From positions 10,351,832 through 10,415,831 of the forward strand of contig CM064681.1 in NCBI GenBank assembly GCA_032717465.1: a stretch of DNA of 64,000 bases, read 5' to 3'. The translations under genes and the position numbers were made by a program. Positions within the stretch are counted from its first letter, which is position 1; each line of letters begins with the position of its first letter. This DNA comes from Coenobita brevimanus (Eukaryota; Arthropoda; Malacostraca; Decapoda; Coenobitidae). Shown here one piece after another: positions 22,915-34,135 of the stretch. The notes beneath the pieces are model-generated. The model was not told where the DNA came from. It ran no database searches and saw only the letters and a list, made by a program, of their open reading frames with translations.

Positions 22915-23565
22915 CGCTTCCCCCCACTCGTCTCTCACTCCCTCCTCTCCTCTGTCCTGCCCCTCACACCCTCTCTTGTCTGTCCTCTGTCTCTTGTCTG
23001 TCCTCCGTCCCGCTCCTGTCCTGTCCCTAGCTCCCTAATCCGTCTGTCTTGTGTTTCTTGTCTGCTCCCTGTCTCTCCTGTCCTGTTTCACTTTCTCTCC
23101 TGTCTGTTCTCTGCTTATCTGCCCTGTCTCTCGCACCGTATTTCGTCTCCCCCGTCTCTCGTCTGTCCTGCCTCTCGCACCCTTTCTCGTCTATCGTATG
23201 TATGTTATCTTGTGTCCTTCCTCCCACACCTTCTCCTCTTAGTCCCCTGTATCTCGTCTGCTCTTTGTCTCTCGCCCGTTCTGTCTCACATCCTCTCTCG
23301 TCTGTCTAACTCTCGCACTGTCCTGGCTTTTCACTCCTTTTCTGTCGTCTCTCCTACTTTCACCATCTTTCTCACTCTCTTGTTCTGTCATTCACCTTCT
23401 CATTTGTCTTCTGTTTTTCACTCCCTCGCCAGTTTCTCCCTCCTCTTTTTTTATATCTTCCACTTTCATCTTTCATTCCCTCTATCAAGTCTTTCATTTC
23501 TCATTCCTTCTCACAAATGTCGTGTCACCACTCCTTCATTAACCTCTCTCTTCCTCTTTCCTTTC

Positions 23566-23605
<40 letters not shown>
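22915..23605. repeat. Polypyrimidine block with CTGTC words, ending in (CT)n
   Basis: Degenerate TCTCGTCTGTCCTG repeats to about 23,330, then C+T DNA and a CT run at about 23,568-23,602. Confidence 0.8.
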
Positions 23606-23606
<1 letters not shown>

Positions 23607-24110
23607 CTGACCTCCATCTACTAGGCCCTTTGGTGACCCGTTCCTCTGCTTCTTACCTGTTGCTTCTCTCACTATAAAATTAGCTGTTTTGTCGCCCTTT
23701 CAGTGTGGTGCCTGAAGCTATGTACTGGGGAGAAATTATGCCCACAGAATATTCCTGATACTGGTCTACGTCGAATCAAAACTGTTTTATCCTCGCAGAA
23801 AGCACAATATTTTCTCAGTACTTCCATATTCTGCTGAAAGAATTCATACACAACCATAAAGGTTACATCTGACTGTAATCCATTCACTGTGTTGGTGGAA
23901 ACTGTACACTGTATTTTACTCTCGTTAATTCCAATGGTTTTTATATATCTGTGAGAATCAATGTGTAGCAGAAAGTTTAATATAAATATCAGATTAACTC
24001 AAGTAGGATCGTGAAGTCTGTGTGGTCTGTGTTCTCTATGTAACTCCTTCGTCCTTCTAGTTCTTCCGATTTTCTGTCAGTAAGTTGGTCACCTTGTTCC
24101 TGATCTGTTT
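23606..24110. other. Unassigned stretch
   Basis: Mixed AT-rich DNA. No gene recognised on either strand. Confidence 0.5.
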
Positions 24111-24114
24111 TTTC

Positions 24115-24780
24115 CTGTCCTTGCCCCATTCTCCTCTCCTACCTTCACCTCCCCTTCCCCCTTTCCCTCCCCATACCTTCCACTCTCATCTCCATCTGCA
24201 TTTCCTGCCCTTCTCCCTCCTTTTCTTTCAACCCTTCCTTTCTTATCCTTAGTCTTATCTCAGTGCCCCTTTCTTTCCAATTCCTTTCAATTGAGTTTTT
24301 TTATCAATTCTCCAGTTCTACCTCTCCATTTTTTTTTTTCTCCTGGATCAGCACTTTTTCCCTCTGTCCTCCTACATCTCTTCCCCTCCTTTTATTCCTT
24401 CTTCCATCTTTTCAACGTTTTTTCATCATTTCTTCATTTTCATCCTCCTTTCATCTCCCGTTCTGTCCTTTCCCTCGTACATTTTAACTTCCACCTCCCA
24501 TCTCCTTCCGTATTGCTTCCCCTTTCCATCTTACAGCCTCCACATCTACATTCTGTCTCTTCTCAATCCCTTCCCATCTTACTCGTCACTCCTCTTCTTC
24601 CCTAAGTCTTCTTCTCCTCCATCTTTTCCTCCTCTCAGTTGTTCCATCATTTTCCTGCCCCATTGTCATCTCCCATCTCTTCCCCTCCCGTCTTTACATC
24701 TTTCTCATGTCCCCTCTTCATCTCTACACCTTCCTGTCATAATCCCTCTTTCCCTTCCCTCCTTCTTTTTCTACTCCCGC
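24115..24780. repeat. Polypyrimidine block
   Basis: C+T-rich DNA leading into the minisatellite downstream. Confidence 0.8.
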
Positions 24781-25188
24781 CCTTCTCCCTCTGTCTGTTC
24801 CTTCCCTCTGTGTCTCCACTCTCTCCCCTTTCCTTCTTTCCCCTTCATCCCTTTGTTTCTCCACACCCTCCCATCCCCCCTGTGTATCTCTATTCCCTCC
24901 CCCTCCCTGTCTCTCTCCACTCCCTTTCCTCTTTCTGTCTCTCTCCACTCCCTCTCCTTTCCCTGTCTCTCTCCTTTCCCTCCCCTCTCCCTGTGTCTCT
25001 CCACTCCTTTTCATCTCCCTGTGTCTCTCCACTCTTTCCCCCTCTTCCTGTATCTCTCCACTCTCTCCCCCTATACATGTGTCTCTCCACACCCTGCCCC
25101 TCCCCCTGTCTCTCTCCACTCCTTCCTCTCCCCGTGTGTCTCTCCACTCCATCCTCTCTCCCTGTGTCTCCCCTCTCCCTTCCCTTTC
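24780..25188. repeat. ~30-bp pyrimidine minisatellite
   Basis: About 13 units of the type CCCTGTGTCTCTCCACTCC plus about 10 variable pyrimidines. The minus strand encodes a repetitive GETQGEGVERDR-like artefact. Confidence 0.85.
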
Positions 25189-25193
25189 CCCAG

Positions 25194-25297
25194 GGTGCGT
25201 ATCACAAGTCGGCCCCGGGGAGGCGTAAGAACAAACCGGGTGTGGATCGGTTAATCTATACGCCTGGTTACCTGTGGGAGAGTCAGGTGAAAGGGGA

Positions 25298-25298
<1 letters not shown>
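25194..25298 (+). CDS. Candidate internal coding exon (unidentified)
   Basis: This 105-bp interval is unlike its surroundings: balanced composition, and open in the frame starting GGT GCG TAT. A strong 3' splice site precedes it, with pyrimidines for hundreds of bases ending TTCCCCAG at 25,193. A strong donor follows, GAG|GTGAGA at 25,298/25,299, with an alternative CAG|GTGAAA at 25,286/25,287. Either donor gives a phase 0-0 exon of 35 or 31 residues. The peptide is basic then aromatic (RRKNKP at residues 10-15, YTPGYLW later). I do not recognise the protein. The pyrimidine tract is a minisatellite, so the acceptor could be chance, and I see no partner exons. Treat as a hypothesis. Confidence 0.3.

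Positions 25299-25300
<2 letters not shown>

Positions 25301-25350
<50 letters not shown>
25301..25350. repeat. (GA)n microsatellite
   Basis: 50 bp GA run beginning right at the candidate donor site. Confidence 0.95.
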
Positions 25351-25353
<3 letters not shown>

Positions 25354-25472
25354 CCAGCCAGTCCCACAGTACACCAGTGCATATTACTAGGGTAGGTTTA
25401 GACGGAAGATAATAATGATAATGAAAAAGACCAACAAAAACATAAATATAGTGAAGATGAAGATGGCAAAGC

Positions 25473-25560
25473 TGGTGATGGTGATGGTGGTGAGGTGATG
25501 GTGATGGTGGTGAGGTGATGGTGATGGTGGTGGGGCGATGATGATGGTAATGGTGATGCA
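25473..25560. repeat. 20-bp GTGATG minisatellite
   Basis: Three copies of GTGATGGTGATGGTGGTGAG followed by looser GATGATGGT. Confidence 0.85.
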
Positions 25561-25778
25561 TAGTCAGAGTACTGCCTATCACGAGGGGCATTGTGGTGGA
25601 TAATTAGATATGCTGAGACCCAATCTTCCCCTAGAATTAGATCTGAAAATGTCGATACAGCATCCACGTCCTTTGTTGCCCTTCGATATGAACAAGGACA
25701 AAGAGGAAAACAAAATCTCGTTGAAGAGTCTGACCGGTCCAAGAGTCGAGCTAAACGCGCAAAGCCATGCACCACCTG

Positions 25779-26245
25779 GCCCACCTGAAGCAAATGATCC
25801 ACTGAAGCAAATGGACCACTGAGGAAAATGGACCACTGAAGCTAATGGACCACTGAAACAAATGGACCACTGAGGAAAATGGACAACTGAGGAAAATGTA
25901 ACACTGAAGCGAAGGGACCACTGAAGCGAATGGACCACTGAAGCGAATGGACCACTGCAGCGATATGGACCACTGCAGCGTTATGGACCACCGAAGCGAA
26001 TAGACTACCGAAGCAAATGGACCACTGAAGCAAATGGACCACTGAAGCAAATGGACCACTGAAACAAATAGATCACTAAACCGAAAGGATCACTAAAATA
26101 AGTAGATCACTAAAATAAATGGACCACTGAAGCAAATGGACCACTAAAACAAATAGATCACTAAAACAATGGACCAGTATAGCTAGTGGAACACCGAAGC
26201 AAAGTGACAGCTGAAGGAAATGGACCACTGAAGTAAAGGAACGAA
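25779..26245. repeat. 17-bp minisatellite, ~27 copies
   Basis: Unit AATGGACCACTGAAGCA repeated about 27 times with substitutions. ATGGACCAC starts at 25,811, 25,828, 25,845 and so on, 17 bp apart. Sub-blocks share variants such as GCGATATGG. Because 17 is not a multiple of three, all three minus frames rotate through one 17-residue period and stay open (MVHLLQWSICFSGPFAS-like); this is an artefact. Confidence 0.9.
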
Positions 26246-27140
26246 TGAAACACCTCAAAGACTTGAAGCAAATGTGAATGGAGTCATGTAGGTTCTAACT
26301 CAGTGTAATAAAACAGTGAGAATATGGTCATTTGGGGAGCAGTAAGTACTAATATCGTTATTGGCAGTATCCTAATAATAATAATAATAATAATAATAAT
26401 GGCCTTGAACCACTAAGAATGATATCGCGTGCCAGGATATCGCGCTGTTTTATCTGTGTACGTGTGGACTGGGAGAAGGGGAAGGGGGCGAAAGAAATCT
26501 TCATTGTTAGGGATGCATACAACTGGAAAACCTCGAATTCTGCTGTCGAGCCGGTCAGGATGTTGGACAAGTTCTTTTCCCTCAGTCTTTTCATACCCGA
26601 TAATACGCTGAGGGACCTGGTTGTAATTACGACTGATTCGTGTCGTACTGTAGGAAAAAAATAAGGAATAACTGATTGTCTGACTCAACGACCCTCTTGT
26701 ACTCGACAGGGATTCATCCTTAACACTAATGCCTAACAGAGGGATGATTTAGCCTCGAAATAGTGTCAGAATAGAATATAACAAAGGAGTAAAAGTAAAG
26801 TATATCCCAGGATCGGGAAAAAGTAAAACCAGAAAAATAAAACTAAGACACTACCCACCGTGGATGAGGAGTAAAAAAAAAAACAAAGACCCAACATGGA
26901 GAAACTTTAATAAATATAAGTAACAAAGGAGTAAATATAGATAGAAAATCCGGGTGCGAGGACGAGTAAGGGCAGTAACCAGCGAGTAACAACGGAAGCA
27001 GTAGTGAGAGTGTGAACATAAAAAGAATACCCTTCCTCGAAAATAATTGGAGGTAACAAAAGAGTACATGAGAAAAAAAAAAGAGCATCGTGAAAGCATA
27101 ATAAAAAATATGAGGAATGAATACGGGGAAAATGATAACA
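26246..27140. other. Mixed stretch with (TAA)n, no gene recognised
   Basis: Contains (TAA)n at about 26,372-26,400. Two overlapping opposite-strand frames at 26,419-26,688 show no recognisable motif. The rest is A-rich. Confidence 0.5.
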
Positions 27141-27149
27141 ACAGAAACT

Positions 27150-27367
27150 ATCTATCTATCTATCTTTTGCCAGACGCCTCAATCCCGTTTGGGGTGGCCA
27201 CAAACAAATCGCCTCCAAGTCGCCCTGTCCCCCGCCATTTCACTGCCCTGCTCCCAACTCACACCCCCCTCTCTCATATACCTCTCCATCCCATCCCTCC
27301 ATCTCATCCTCGGCCTCCCCCTCCCTCTTCCCCCCTCCACCTCACTCACATACAGAGAAGTCCGTGC
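27150..27367 (-). mobile_element. LINE 3' end (reverse-transcriptase C-terminus)
   Basis: The minus strand from 27,367 to 27,179 encodes 62 residues and a stop, containing VSEVEG, RGRPRMRWRDGME, an EMAGDRATWRRFV motif and a terminal CGHPKRD. The GRPRxRWxD...DRxxWRR signature is characteristic of the C-terminal tail of non-LTR retrotransposon reverse transcriptases. A 15-bp 3' UTR and a (GATA)n tail follow (TATC on the plus strand, about 27,150-27,164). Upstream of 27,367 the frame is lost, so this is a severely 5'-truncated copy, as usual for LINEs. The clade is not assigned. Confidence 0.75.
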
Positions 27368-27589
27368 ACCAAGAAAAAGTGATACAGTACCTCTCTATCC
27401 AGTCCTTTATTACCCCATCGTGAGCGTGGGAGGCCAGGGCTAGGCTTTCAGTAGACTTTTGAGGAGAGGGTGAAAACAAAAAATGTAGAGAAAATAGTAA
27501 CAGCAGAAAGGAACAAAAAATTAAACAAGGGGAGAAGAGGCAGCATGGAGAAAGAAGCAAAATTATCAAGCAAGGCTGTGGGGGCTTGT

Positions 27590-27670
27590 GATGCGGAAAT
27601 TCTTAGGCAAATTACCGCGACCTGACTGGTTGTCAGGCCTGCCAACCAGCTGGAGACATCCGTGCCGGGC
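27590..27670 (-). mobile_element. Possible SINE fragment
   Basis: The minus strand has GGTTGGCAGGCCTGACAACCAG; its GGCCTGACAACC part matches the second tRNA-like unit at about 50,996. No poly(A) is visible. Confidence 0.3.
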
Positions 27671-27758
27671 CAAATTTTACACACAAAAAAACGCACCACT
27701 AGAAGGGAAAAATTAGAAAATCAAGGACAACTCCCTGGTATAAAAGAATAATCCCAGG

Positions 27759-27975
27759 TTAATACTTTCAGTTATATAGGTCTCCAGTTTGTTCAGTAAA
27801 ATCGTTTGGGGGAGCAAGACAATTTCTTACATTTGTTCACATCATGAGAGACATTCGCAGTGAAAAGGCTAACACATTTTCTTTAAACTATTCTCTCAGG
27901 TGTGTCCAGAGCTTAATGAAATCGTCTGACTGTATCGTAGAAAAAATAATAAAATGCAAAAGACGTCAGGGTCTA
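27759..27975 (+). mobile_element. Two tandem family A elements
   Basis: Element one: TTAA at 27,759 (TTAATACTTTCAG), core TTCAGTAAAATCGTTTGGG at 27,792. Element two: TTAA at 27,883 (TTAAACTATTCTC), core AGCTTAATGAAATCGTCTG at 27,910. TTAA-to-core spacing matches other copies. The right termini are degraded. Confidence 0.6.
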
Positions 27976-28440
27976 AGAGGTCAAAGTAAAAAAGACAACA
28001 TCATATCGGAGTTGATGGAGGGTGTCTGGTATCAAGGCAGCACGAAAGATCTCTTCTTTCTTGAATATAATCGTCTTGCAGTTTTTTTTACGAATAAGGA
28101 AAGAAAAACAAAAGACAAAAAAGAAATCGCACTGAAGAGTTGAATCGCTCCTATCTGGCATAATCAAAGAGAATTACGAAGTGAATAGCCTGCTAGTTAG
28201 TTGCCATCACTCATTCTCCGTGTGACACTAATACATACTTCGACAATAACACTTCGGTAAATAAAAACTTGAGCCCTGGTATGCACGCAGACTAACATGA
28301 AACCTTGGGCCGCACACTCGTGGTTTTAGGAAGCTCTGTATCACTTCTTCCTTAATGATATACGTTGTCTTTTATTTGTTAATATTTTCTATGTTATTCA
28401 TTCCTCTTTTTACTAGTGATATATTGTGCATGCATATGAA
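27976..28440. other. Unassigned stretch
   Basis: Mixed DNA with no recognised gene. Confidence 0.5.
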
Positions 28441-28456
28441 ACAGAAGATCTGTTAG

Positions 28457-28619
28457 TAATAGTAGTAGTAGTGACAATCCCAGGCTCATCTGAACGCGAA
28501 CACATTGGACTCCACCATCCTCCTTTCGGGGATGGAGAAGTAGTCGAAGGACGTTTGTATAACGAGGCAGTTGAGCCGTCCGGTCGTATCAGGGCCATCA
28601 CGTGAAGGTGTCCCTCTCT
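28457..28619 (-). mobile_element. Family C SINE-like element, copy 2
   Basis: On the minus strand: GAGAGGGACACCTTCACGTG, then CGTTATACAAACGTCC (as in copy 1), then GTTCAGATGAGCCTGGGATTG and an ACTACTACTACT 3' end. The B-box is decayed (CCTTCGACTAC). Confidence 0.6.
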
Positions 28620-28879
28620 AGCATCAGAATACTAACGTGCCACAGACGGAAAGATTCTGGCATGGGAGAAATGCAAGGGAACTACTTCTTTTGGCGAGGA
28701 CACTACTCCCTCTCTACTGTGTATCCATCCAGGGTCACCATAATATCACCAGTTAACCTACTCTACCATACTCCCTTTTTACTACCAGAAGAACCTTACA
28801 ATGCATTTTACCAATAACTAACAACAAAACTTGACCAAGAAAACCACGAGATTAATCATCCTACAAGCAACATATTTAT

Positions 28880-29062
28880 CACAGTAAAGCTCACCACACT
28901 ATACTACAACATACTTTTCCCTGCGACATCATACCACACTAAACCATAGCCTACCATTCCACACTACACCACACCAAATCATATCATACATAGCACTACA
29001 CATTATGACATAGCGCAACACATCACATCGCACACCACACCGTGCCACACCACATCACACAT
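28880..29062. repeat. Degenerate pentanucleotide array (CACAC/ACATC)n
   Basis: About 180 bp that parse in fives (CACAC TACAC CACAC CAAAT CATAT CATAC). Confidence 0.65.
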
Positions 29063-29185
29063 CTTTCCATGGCTGCCAACAGGGACTTGAGTGGCAAGGC
29101 AAAAGAGGATGAGGATGAAGATGAGGGCGGCGGGTTTGCCATATGGCGTGTGTGTAGAGGGTGTAACCAGCGGGTGTGGGGAGAG

Positions 29186-29222
29186 ATGGAGGGAGGGAGG
29201 GAGGGAGGGATGGAGGGTGGTG
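29186..29222. repeat. (GGGA)n tract
   Basis: GATGGAGGGAGGGAGGGAGG followed by a GATGGAGGG variant. Confidence 0.85.
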
Positions 29223-29224
29223 CG

Positions 29225-30430
29225 GGTATGTAGCGAGGCGGTGAGGACAGACCACTAGCACCTCCGGGGGGACAGGGCGGCTCAAAAGGTGGTTATACCG
29301 CTCCGTGCGCACCCTTTACCCAGTCAGTCTAGGAAGCTGGGTCAGAAACTTTAGATATCATTACAGACTGAGTGTTGGCATTAACCCCATCTGTCAGAGA
29401 AACCATTTATAATCTGAACCCAATAATATGACGTTACTAAAATTAATAAAAAATAGTATAATCTCTCATATTGGAAGGATTATTGAAGACCCATTCTAAC
29501 TCTTCGGTCAGCGACTTCTAATCAGAATGCAACCGTCTAGTACTGAAAAAAAAAAAAAAGTGTCGGTTTACCTGGGCGAATAAAACTGGATATGAATGTG
29601 GATTTTTTTTTTTTTTTAAATGCAACCCACAGTGTCTGTTTCATTGTTTGCGTTCTGCTCCGAAACTTCTTGGAATGTTTTCATATTATGCGATTTTTTT
29701 TTTGTTTAAATCTTTTTTCATCCATGCTGAGCGTAAACTGGACATGCAATGTCCGAAAGTTTTCTTTAGAACCGAAATTGAAAGTCTGAGGGAAAGCAAT
29801 CAATACTTGAGATACTGTACCAATGTTTTTTCTTTCTTTTTTATGGTAAGCATTACGGTATAGATTAATTACCTGTCTGTTTATAGTGAAGTGTAGATAT
29901 CTGCGTAATTGACATTTCTTTCACCATGAGAATAATAAGCTGTCAGTATGTGATGCTGGTGACATTCTTGATTAAGTTTAACTCTTTAGATATATGGTGC
30001 AGTTTCTCTGTTCAGTTTTATCGCCCGTTCATATCAATTTCATTTTAGTACAGTCCTGTTTCGAACTACGGTATTTGTGTCGTCTGACTCTTTGTTCACA
30101 ATACTGTACCTGTCTCCATCTGATAAGGCCATGTCCCCATCTGGCCTTTCCTGGAGACCAGCAGGGGAAAAAGTGCAGGACGCCCCGGCACACACTGTTT
30201 ACCAACATTGTTAACCAGCAGCAGTCATGCCTGATGTCCTGTGAAGAGGAAGATTGCAAATTTGTTTTCATCCTGGAAATAACCCTCTCAGTAAGATGAC
30301 GTCCTCATTTTTATACTTTCTGTTTCCAGACGCTTTTATTTAAGTATGGGAGATTTTTTTTTTTTATTTAAGGATTAATTCAGAAATAGATAATGAAAGA
30401 CGTGTTCTGACATCTACATCTCAGAAATAT
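29225..30430. other. 1.2-kb mixed stretch, no gene recognised
   Basis: Includes A and T runs at about 29,546-29,559 and 29,604-29,617. The interval 30,120-30,290 has less biased composition and a 101-residue plus frame, but no motif I can assign. Confidence 0.5.
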
Positions 30431-30510
30431 CACTGAAACTTACCAAAATCATTTGATGGTAGCGACAATAACGTATAAAAAGAGGGTCTCGTAGCGAAAG
30501 TGTGAAGCAT
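30430..30510 (+). mobile_element. Family A core
   Basis: ACTTACCAAAATCATTTGATGGTAGCGACAATAACG, given here in part: core CAAAATCATTTGATGGTAG. Ends not found. Confidence 0.45.
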
Positions 30511-31240
30511 TCTTACACCATCTCCCTGCAAGCACGATTGATTTACAAGAGAACTACCGCCCATTGTGCCAGAATATTTCTTTACGTACTATGAACAGTT
30601 AAAGTTACCAAAAATCCCTTATCATTATGTCCAACCATTTGTTATTTCTCATTTCTCCTCGATCGTCAGAGAATACACTTCATCCTCAACCTCTTTTGTT
30701 CTGAGCTTCATAATGCTACCACAAACAACACCTTCCAGCGCCGCAGCAGGCATGGAGGGAGGTGTCGGCGAACTTTTGATGGCGATGGTACAGTACAAGT
30801 GCAAGAGTAACCCACTTTCACCAGCCCAGCCGTAAAAAATGATCCGAGTCATTACCATCTTCCTTCACCACCAGGCAGCCACAATGGTGATCACTAATAT
30901 CTTCCTTCATCGTGAGCAACTCTGACAATCACCATAACAGTCACCGGCACCATCACATCTCGTCACTCTTGCCTCCACGGGTGTAATTAGCCAGGATCTT
31001 TAGAACAACTACCTGCCGTCAGAGCCAGCCCAGTCACACCTTTCTTCACCACAACAATAGGAAACGCATAAGTAGAACCACAACGGCCTCTGATCGTCAC
31101 AGCGCACATCCTCATTCACGCCTTTTAATTACACCTTCATCTCCCCAAACAGCCTTCCATCCCCATCAGTCAAACGTGTTCCATTTACTTCGTACTCAAC
31201 AAGCAATAAAAGTAAAACCTCCCCATAGGAAGTGTTGGGA
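30511..31240. other. Mixed stretch rich in CACC/CATC words
   Basis: No gene recognised. An 89-residue plus frame at 30,566-30,835 has no motif or splice support. Confidence 0.5.
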
Positions 31241-31244
31241 CCCT

Positions 31245-31395
31245 GAGCTAGTCGTCAACTCGAGCGTATGGGGACATAAAAAGATCGAAAACTTTCCTGC
31301 CACTTCTTGGGCATTTTGATCTCCCCACACTACATGACTGTCACTCCGATTGGTGCATGCAGACCACTTGACCACCAAGCCGATAGAGATGTTTG
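31245..31395 (-). mobile_element. tRNA-derived SINE-like fragment
   Basis: The minus strand has an A-box-like GGCTTGGTGGTCAAGTGG (31,382-31,365). About 50 bp later comes a B-box-like GAGATCAAAATGCCC, followed by AAGAAGTGGCAGG. The AAGAAGTG after the tRNA-like part is also found in family C copy 1. Confidence 0.4.
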
Positions 31396-31467
31396 AAATA
31401 ATTATTATAGTCACGAAAAGAAATTAAGAAAATTAACCTCCATGTTTATGATATTCTGCTTTCTTTC

Positions 31468-31580
31468 CATTGCATTTTTTCGTGACTATACCATACGCTA
31501 GTGTTCATCTGTTGATACAGTTCAGCATTCAAGACGGGAAGATGGCAATTTTACGCCAAGTTAACATGGACAGAGTATAG
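31468..31580 (+). mobile_element. Family B inverted-repeat element, copy 3 (3' half)
   Basis: Shares TTTTTTCGTGACT, CAGTTCAGCATTCAAGA and GATGGCAATTTTACGCCAAG with copies 2 and 6. It ends at the terminus GTTAACATGGACAGAGTATAG. The 5' half is missing. Confidence 0.65.
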
Positions 31581-31659
31581 CTATCTCAAGCTGCATCACA
31601 TAAACATTTACAATCAACAAAAAACCCCGGGTGTTACAATCGCCAGTCAAGGTTTCATA

Positions 31660-32380
<721 letters not shown>

Positions 32381-32386
32381 TCGTGG

Positions 32387-32420
32387 CTTAACCCAACATG
32401 CGCCTGACTTGTGGGTTAAG
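32387..32420. repeat. Perfect 9-bp inverted repeat
   Basis: CTTAACCCA (32,387-32,395) pairs with TGGGTTAAG (32,412-32,420) around a 16-bp loop. No T run follows, so it is not a simple terminator. Confidence 0.6.
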
Positions 32421-32970
32421 GACAGTCACAGACACATACAGGCTTAAGTGTCTATGAAAACGCTGAAACATTCCCCTAGACTAGGACACACAACAGTCAA
32501 ATTTACAATCCTGGTCCCTATTTCATCTTTAGGTACAAACAAGCTGAGTCGGGGGCTGCAATGATGATGAGGAACTGAGAACTGCCGGATCTAAGACTGT
32601 GAAAGTACAGAGAAGAGCCAAAGAAAAAGTGCCGTAAAAAGAATTTAAGACTGCTATGGCTTGAAAAAAGAAAATGCATACTTTAATAAGTACAACGAAA
32701 AGACTTAGTGTAATGGATAAATAAAGAAATGAATACTGTGGTATAAAGAAAAAAAATGGAGTCTATAGTGAGTACGAATAAAAGAAATAAAGAATGTAAT
32801 GAGTAGGTGTTGTGGTTGGTCTCCTGTGGTGTGGAGGTGGGTCGCGTGGCCTTCCCTGGCGATTATGTGTTTAATTGCCGGGTGATTGGTGTCCTTGAGG
32901 CCCTGGTGGACGGACGTGCGTCAGGGTGGATAAAGGGGTAGTGGTGGGCTTGGAAGACAGTCAGGGAGTA
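32421..32970. other. Unassigned stretch
   Basis: A-rich then G-rich mixed DNA with no recognised gene. Confidence 0.5.
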
Positions 32971-33055
32971 GTGAAGTAATGAGGGGTCTGTTTAAGTTAG
33001 GTTAGGGTTAGTGGTGAAGTAATGAGGAGTCTGTTTAAGTTAGGTTAGGGCTGGG
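32971..33055 (+). repeat. 43-bp tandem duplication carrying TTAGG
   Basis: GTGAAGTAATGAGGRGTCTG starts at 32,971 and 33,014. Each unit ends in TTAGGTTAGG (32,997-33,006 and 33,040-33,049). TTAGG is the arthropod telomere unit, but only two units occur per copy. Confidence 0.65.
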
Positions 33056-33288
33056 GCTAAGTATAGGGGAGATTGTTTAATGTGGCTCGATTTGGCACTG
33101 ACCGCTCATTCGGAGGAGACTTTGGAGTAGGTTCGAGCACTTCTCTTACCTTCATCTGAGACCAGTGGCCCTGCAGTGGACCTCAGTCAGACCAGTACAT
33201 GTTGTGTGAGAAATACGCAGTCCGCCTTTACAATAGGGTGAGGGCTTTTTACAATTTGCGCGTGCTGTTGCAAGACGATATAATTCAG

Positions 33289-33289
<1 letters not shown>

Positions 33290-33322
<33 letters not shown>

Positions 33323-33480
33323 GTCAGTCTCTACCTGTTTATCTGCCAATTTCTCTGTCTACCTCCCCCTGTCCGTCTATCCGTCCATATCAGTTTATCT
33401 ACATGTCTCTCCAATCAATCCTTGTATGCATCCATTTACACGTATCTCTCAGTCTATCTTTATTTATCTATCCGTCACCG
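33290..33480. repeat. (CT)n and TATC/CTGT-like tract
   Basis: CT at about 33,291-33,320, then degenerate CTGTCTAC and TCTATC tetranucleotides. Confidence 0.8.
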
Positions 33481-33672
33481 TGGACCCACAGCCTCTCTCT
33501 TGCACTCCTCCTCCCAGCAGGCAAACCAAATGACCCCTGGGAAAAAACAGGACCTTCGTCAGCATTTTACAACCTCAAGCAGTCAGATCACGACTTCACC
33601 TCACCTCCCTCCCACATCACACACTCCTCTTCAGACTACTGCCTTCCTCCTTTGCCTGGTCCTTTTCTGTCT

Positions 33673-33965
33673 TCTCCCGCTCCTCCTCCTCCTCCTCCTC
33701 CTTCTCCTCCTCCTCCTTCTCCTCCTCCTCCTTCTCCTCCTCCTCCTTCTCCTCCTCCTCCTCCTCCTCCTCCTCTTTTTCCTTCTTTTCCTCCTCCTTA
33801 TCCACCTCATCTTCATCATCACCATCTAGTTTTCATCAGCTTTTTCATTATTTTCTTCTTCTTCCTCACCTTCCTCCTCCTCCTTTTCCTGCTGCTGCTG
33901 CTGCTGCTGCTGCTCCTCCTCCTCCTCCTCCTCCTCCTCCTCCTCCTCCTCCTCCTCCTCCTCCA
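33673..33965. repeat. Trinucleotide cluster (CTC)n, (CTG)n, (CTC)n
   Basis: CTC/CTT triplets at 33,673-33,776, then a (GCT)n of nine units at about 33,889-33,915, then a pure CTC run to about 33,963. The apparent Pro/Leu-rich and Glu/Arg-rich frames are artefacts. Confidence 0.9.
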
Positions 33966-34066
33966 GCCAATCTCATCGCTTTATCTTCCTCTTCTTGCAG
34001 TTATCATTATTTCCTTGTCCTGCCTCTTTCTCCTACTCCTTCACTTACCACTTTATCTTTTGTTCC

Positions 34067-34076
34067 GCGCGCGCTC

Positions 34077-34130
<54 letters not shown>
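34067..34130. repeat. CGCGCGC-(GT)n tract
   Basis: CGCGCGC at 34,067 and a GT run at about 34,078-34,130. Confidence 0.9.

Positions 34131-34135
<5 letters not shown>

Noticed and set aside
24639..25412. 257-residue frame as one gene
   Set aside because: Its first 185 codons are minisatellite and its end is (GA)n; only the 25,194-25,298 part is kept, as a candidate exon.
26413..26688. Overlapping frames on both strands
   Set aside because: No motif, splice site or codon bias distinguishes either strand.
30120..30299. LINE-like or gene fragment in a balanced 180-bp interval (RTPRHTLFTNI on plus)
   Set aside because: Resemblance to reverse-transcriptase tails is too weak and no stop/tail structure follows.
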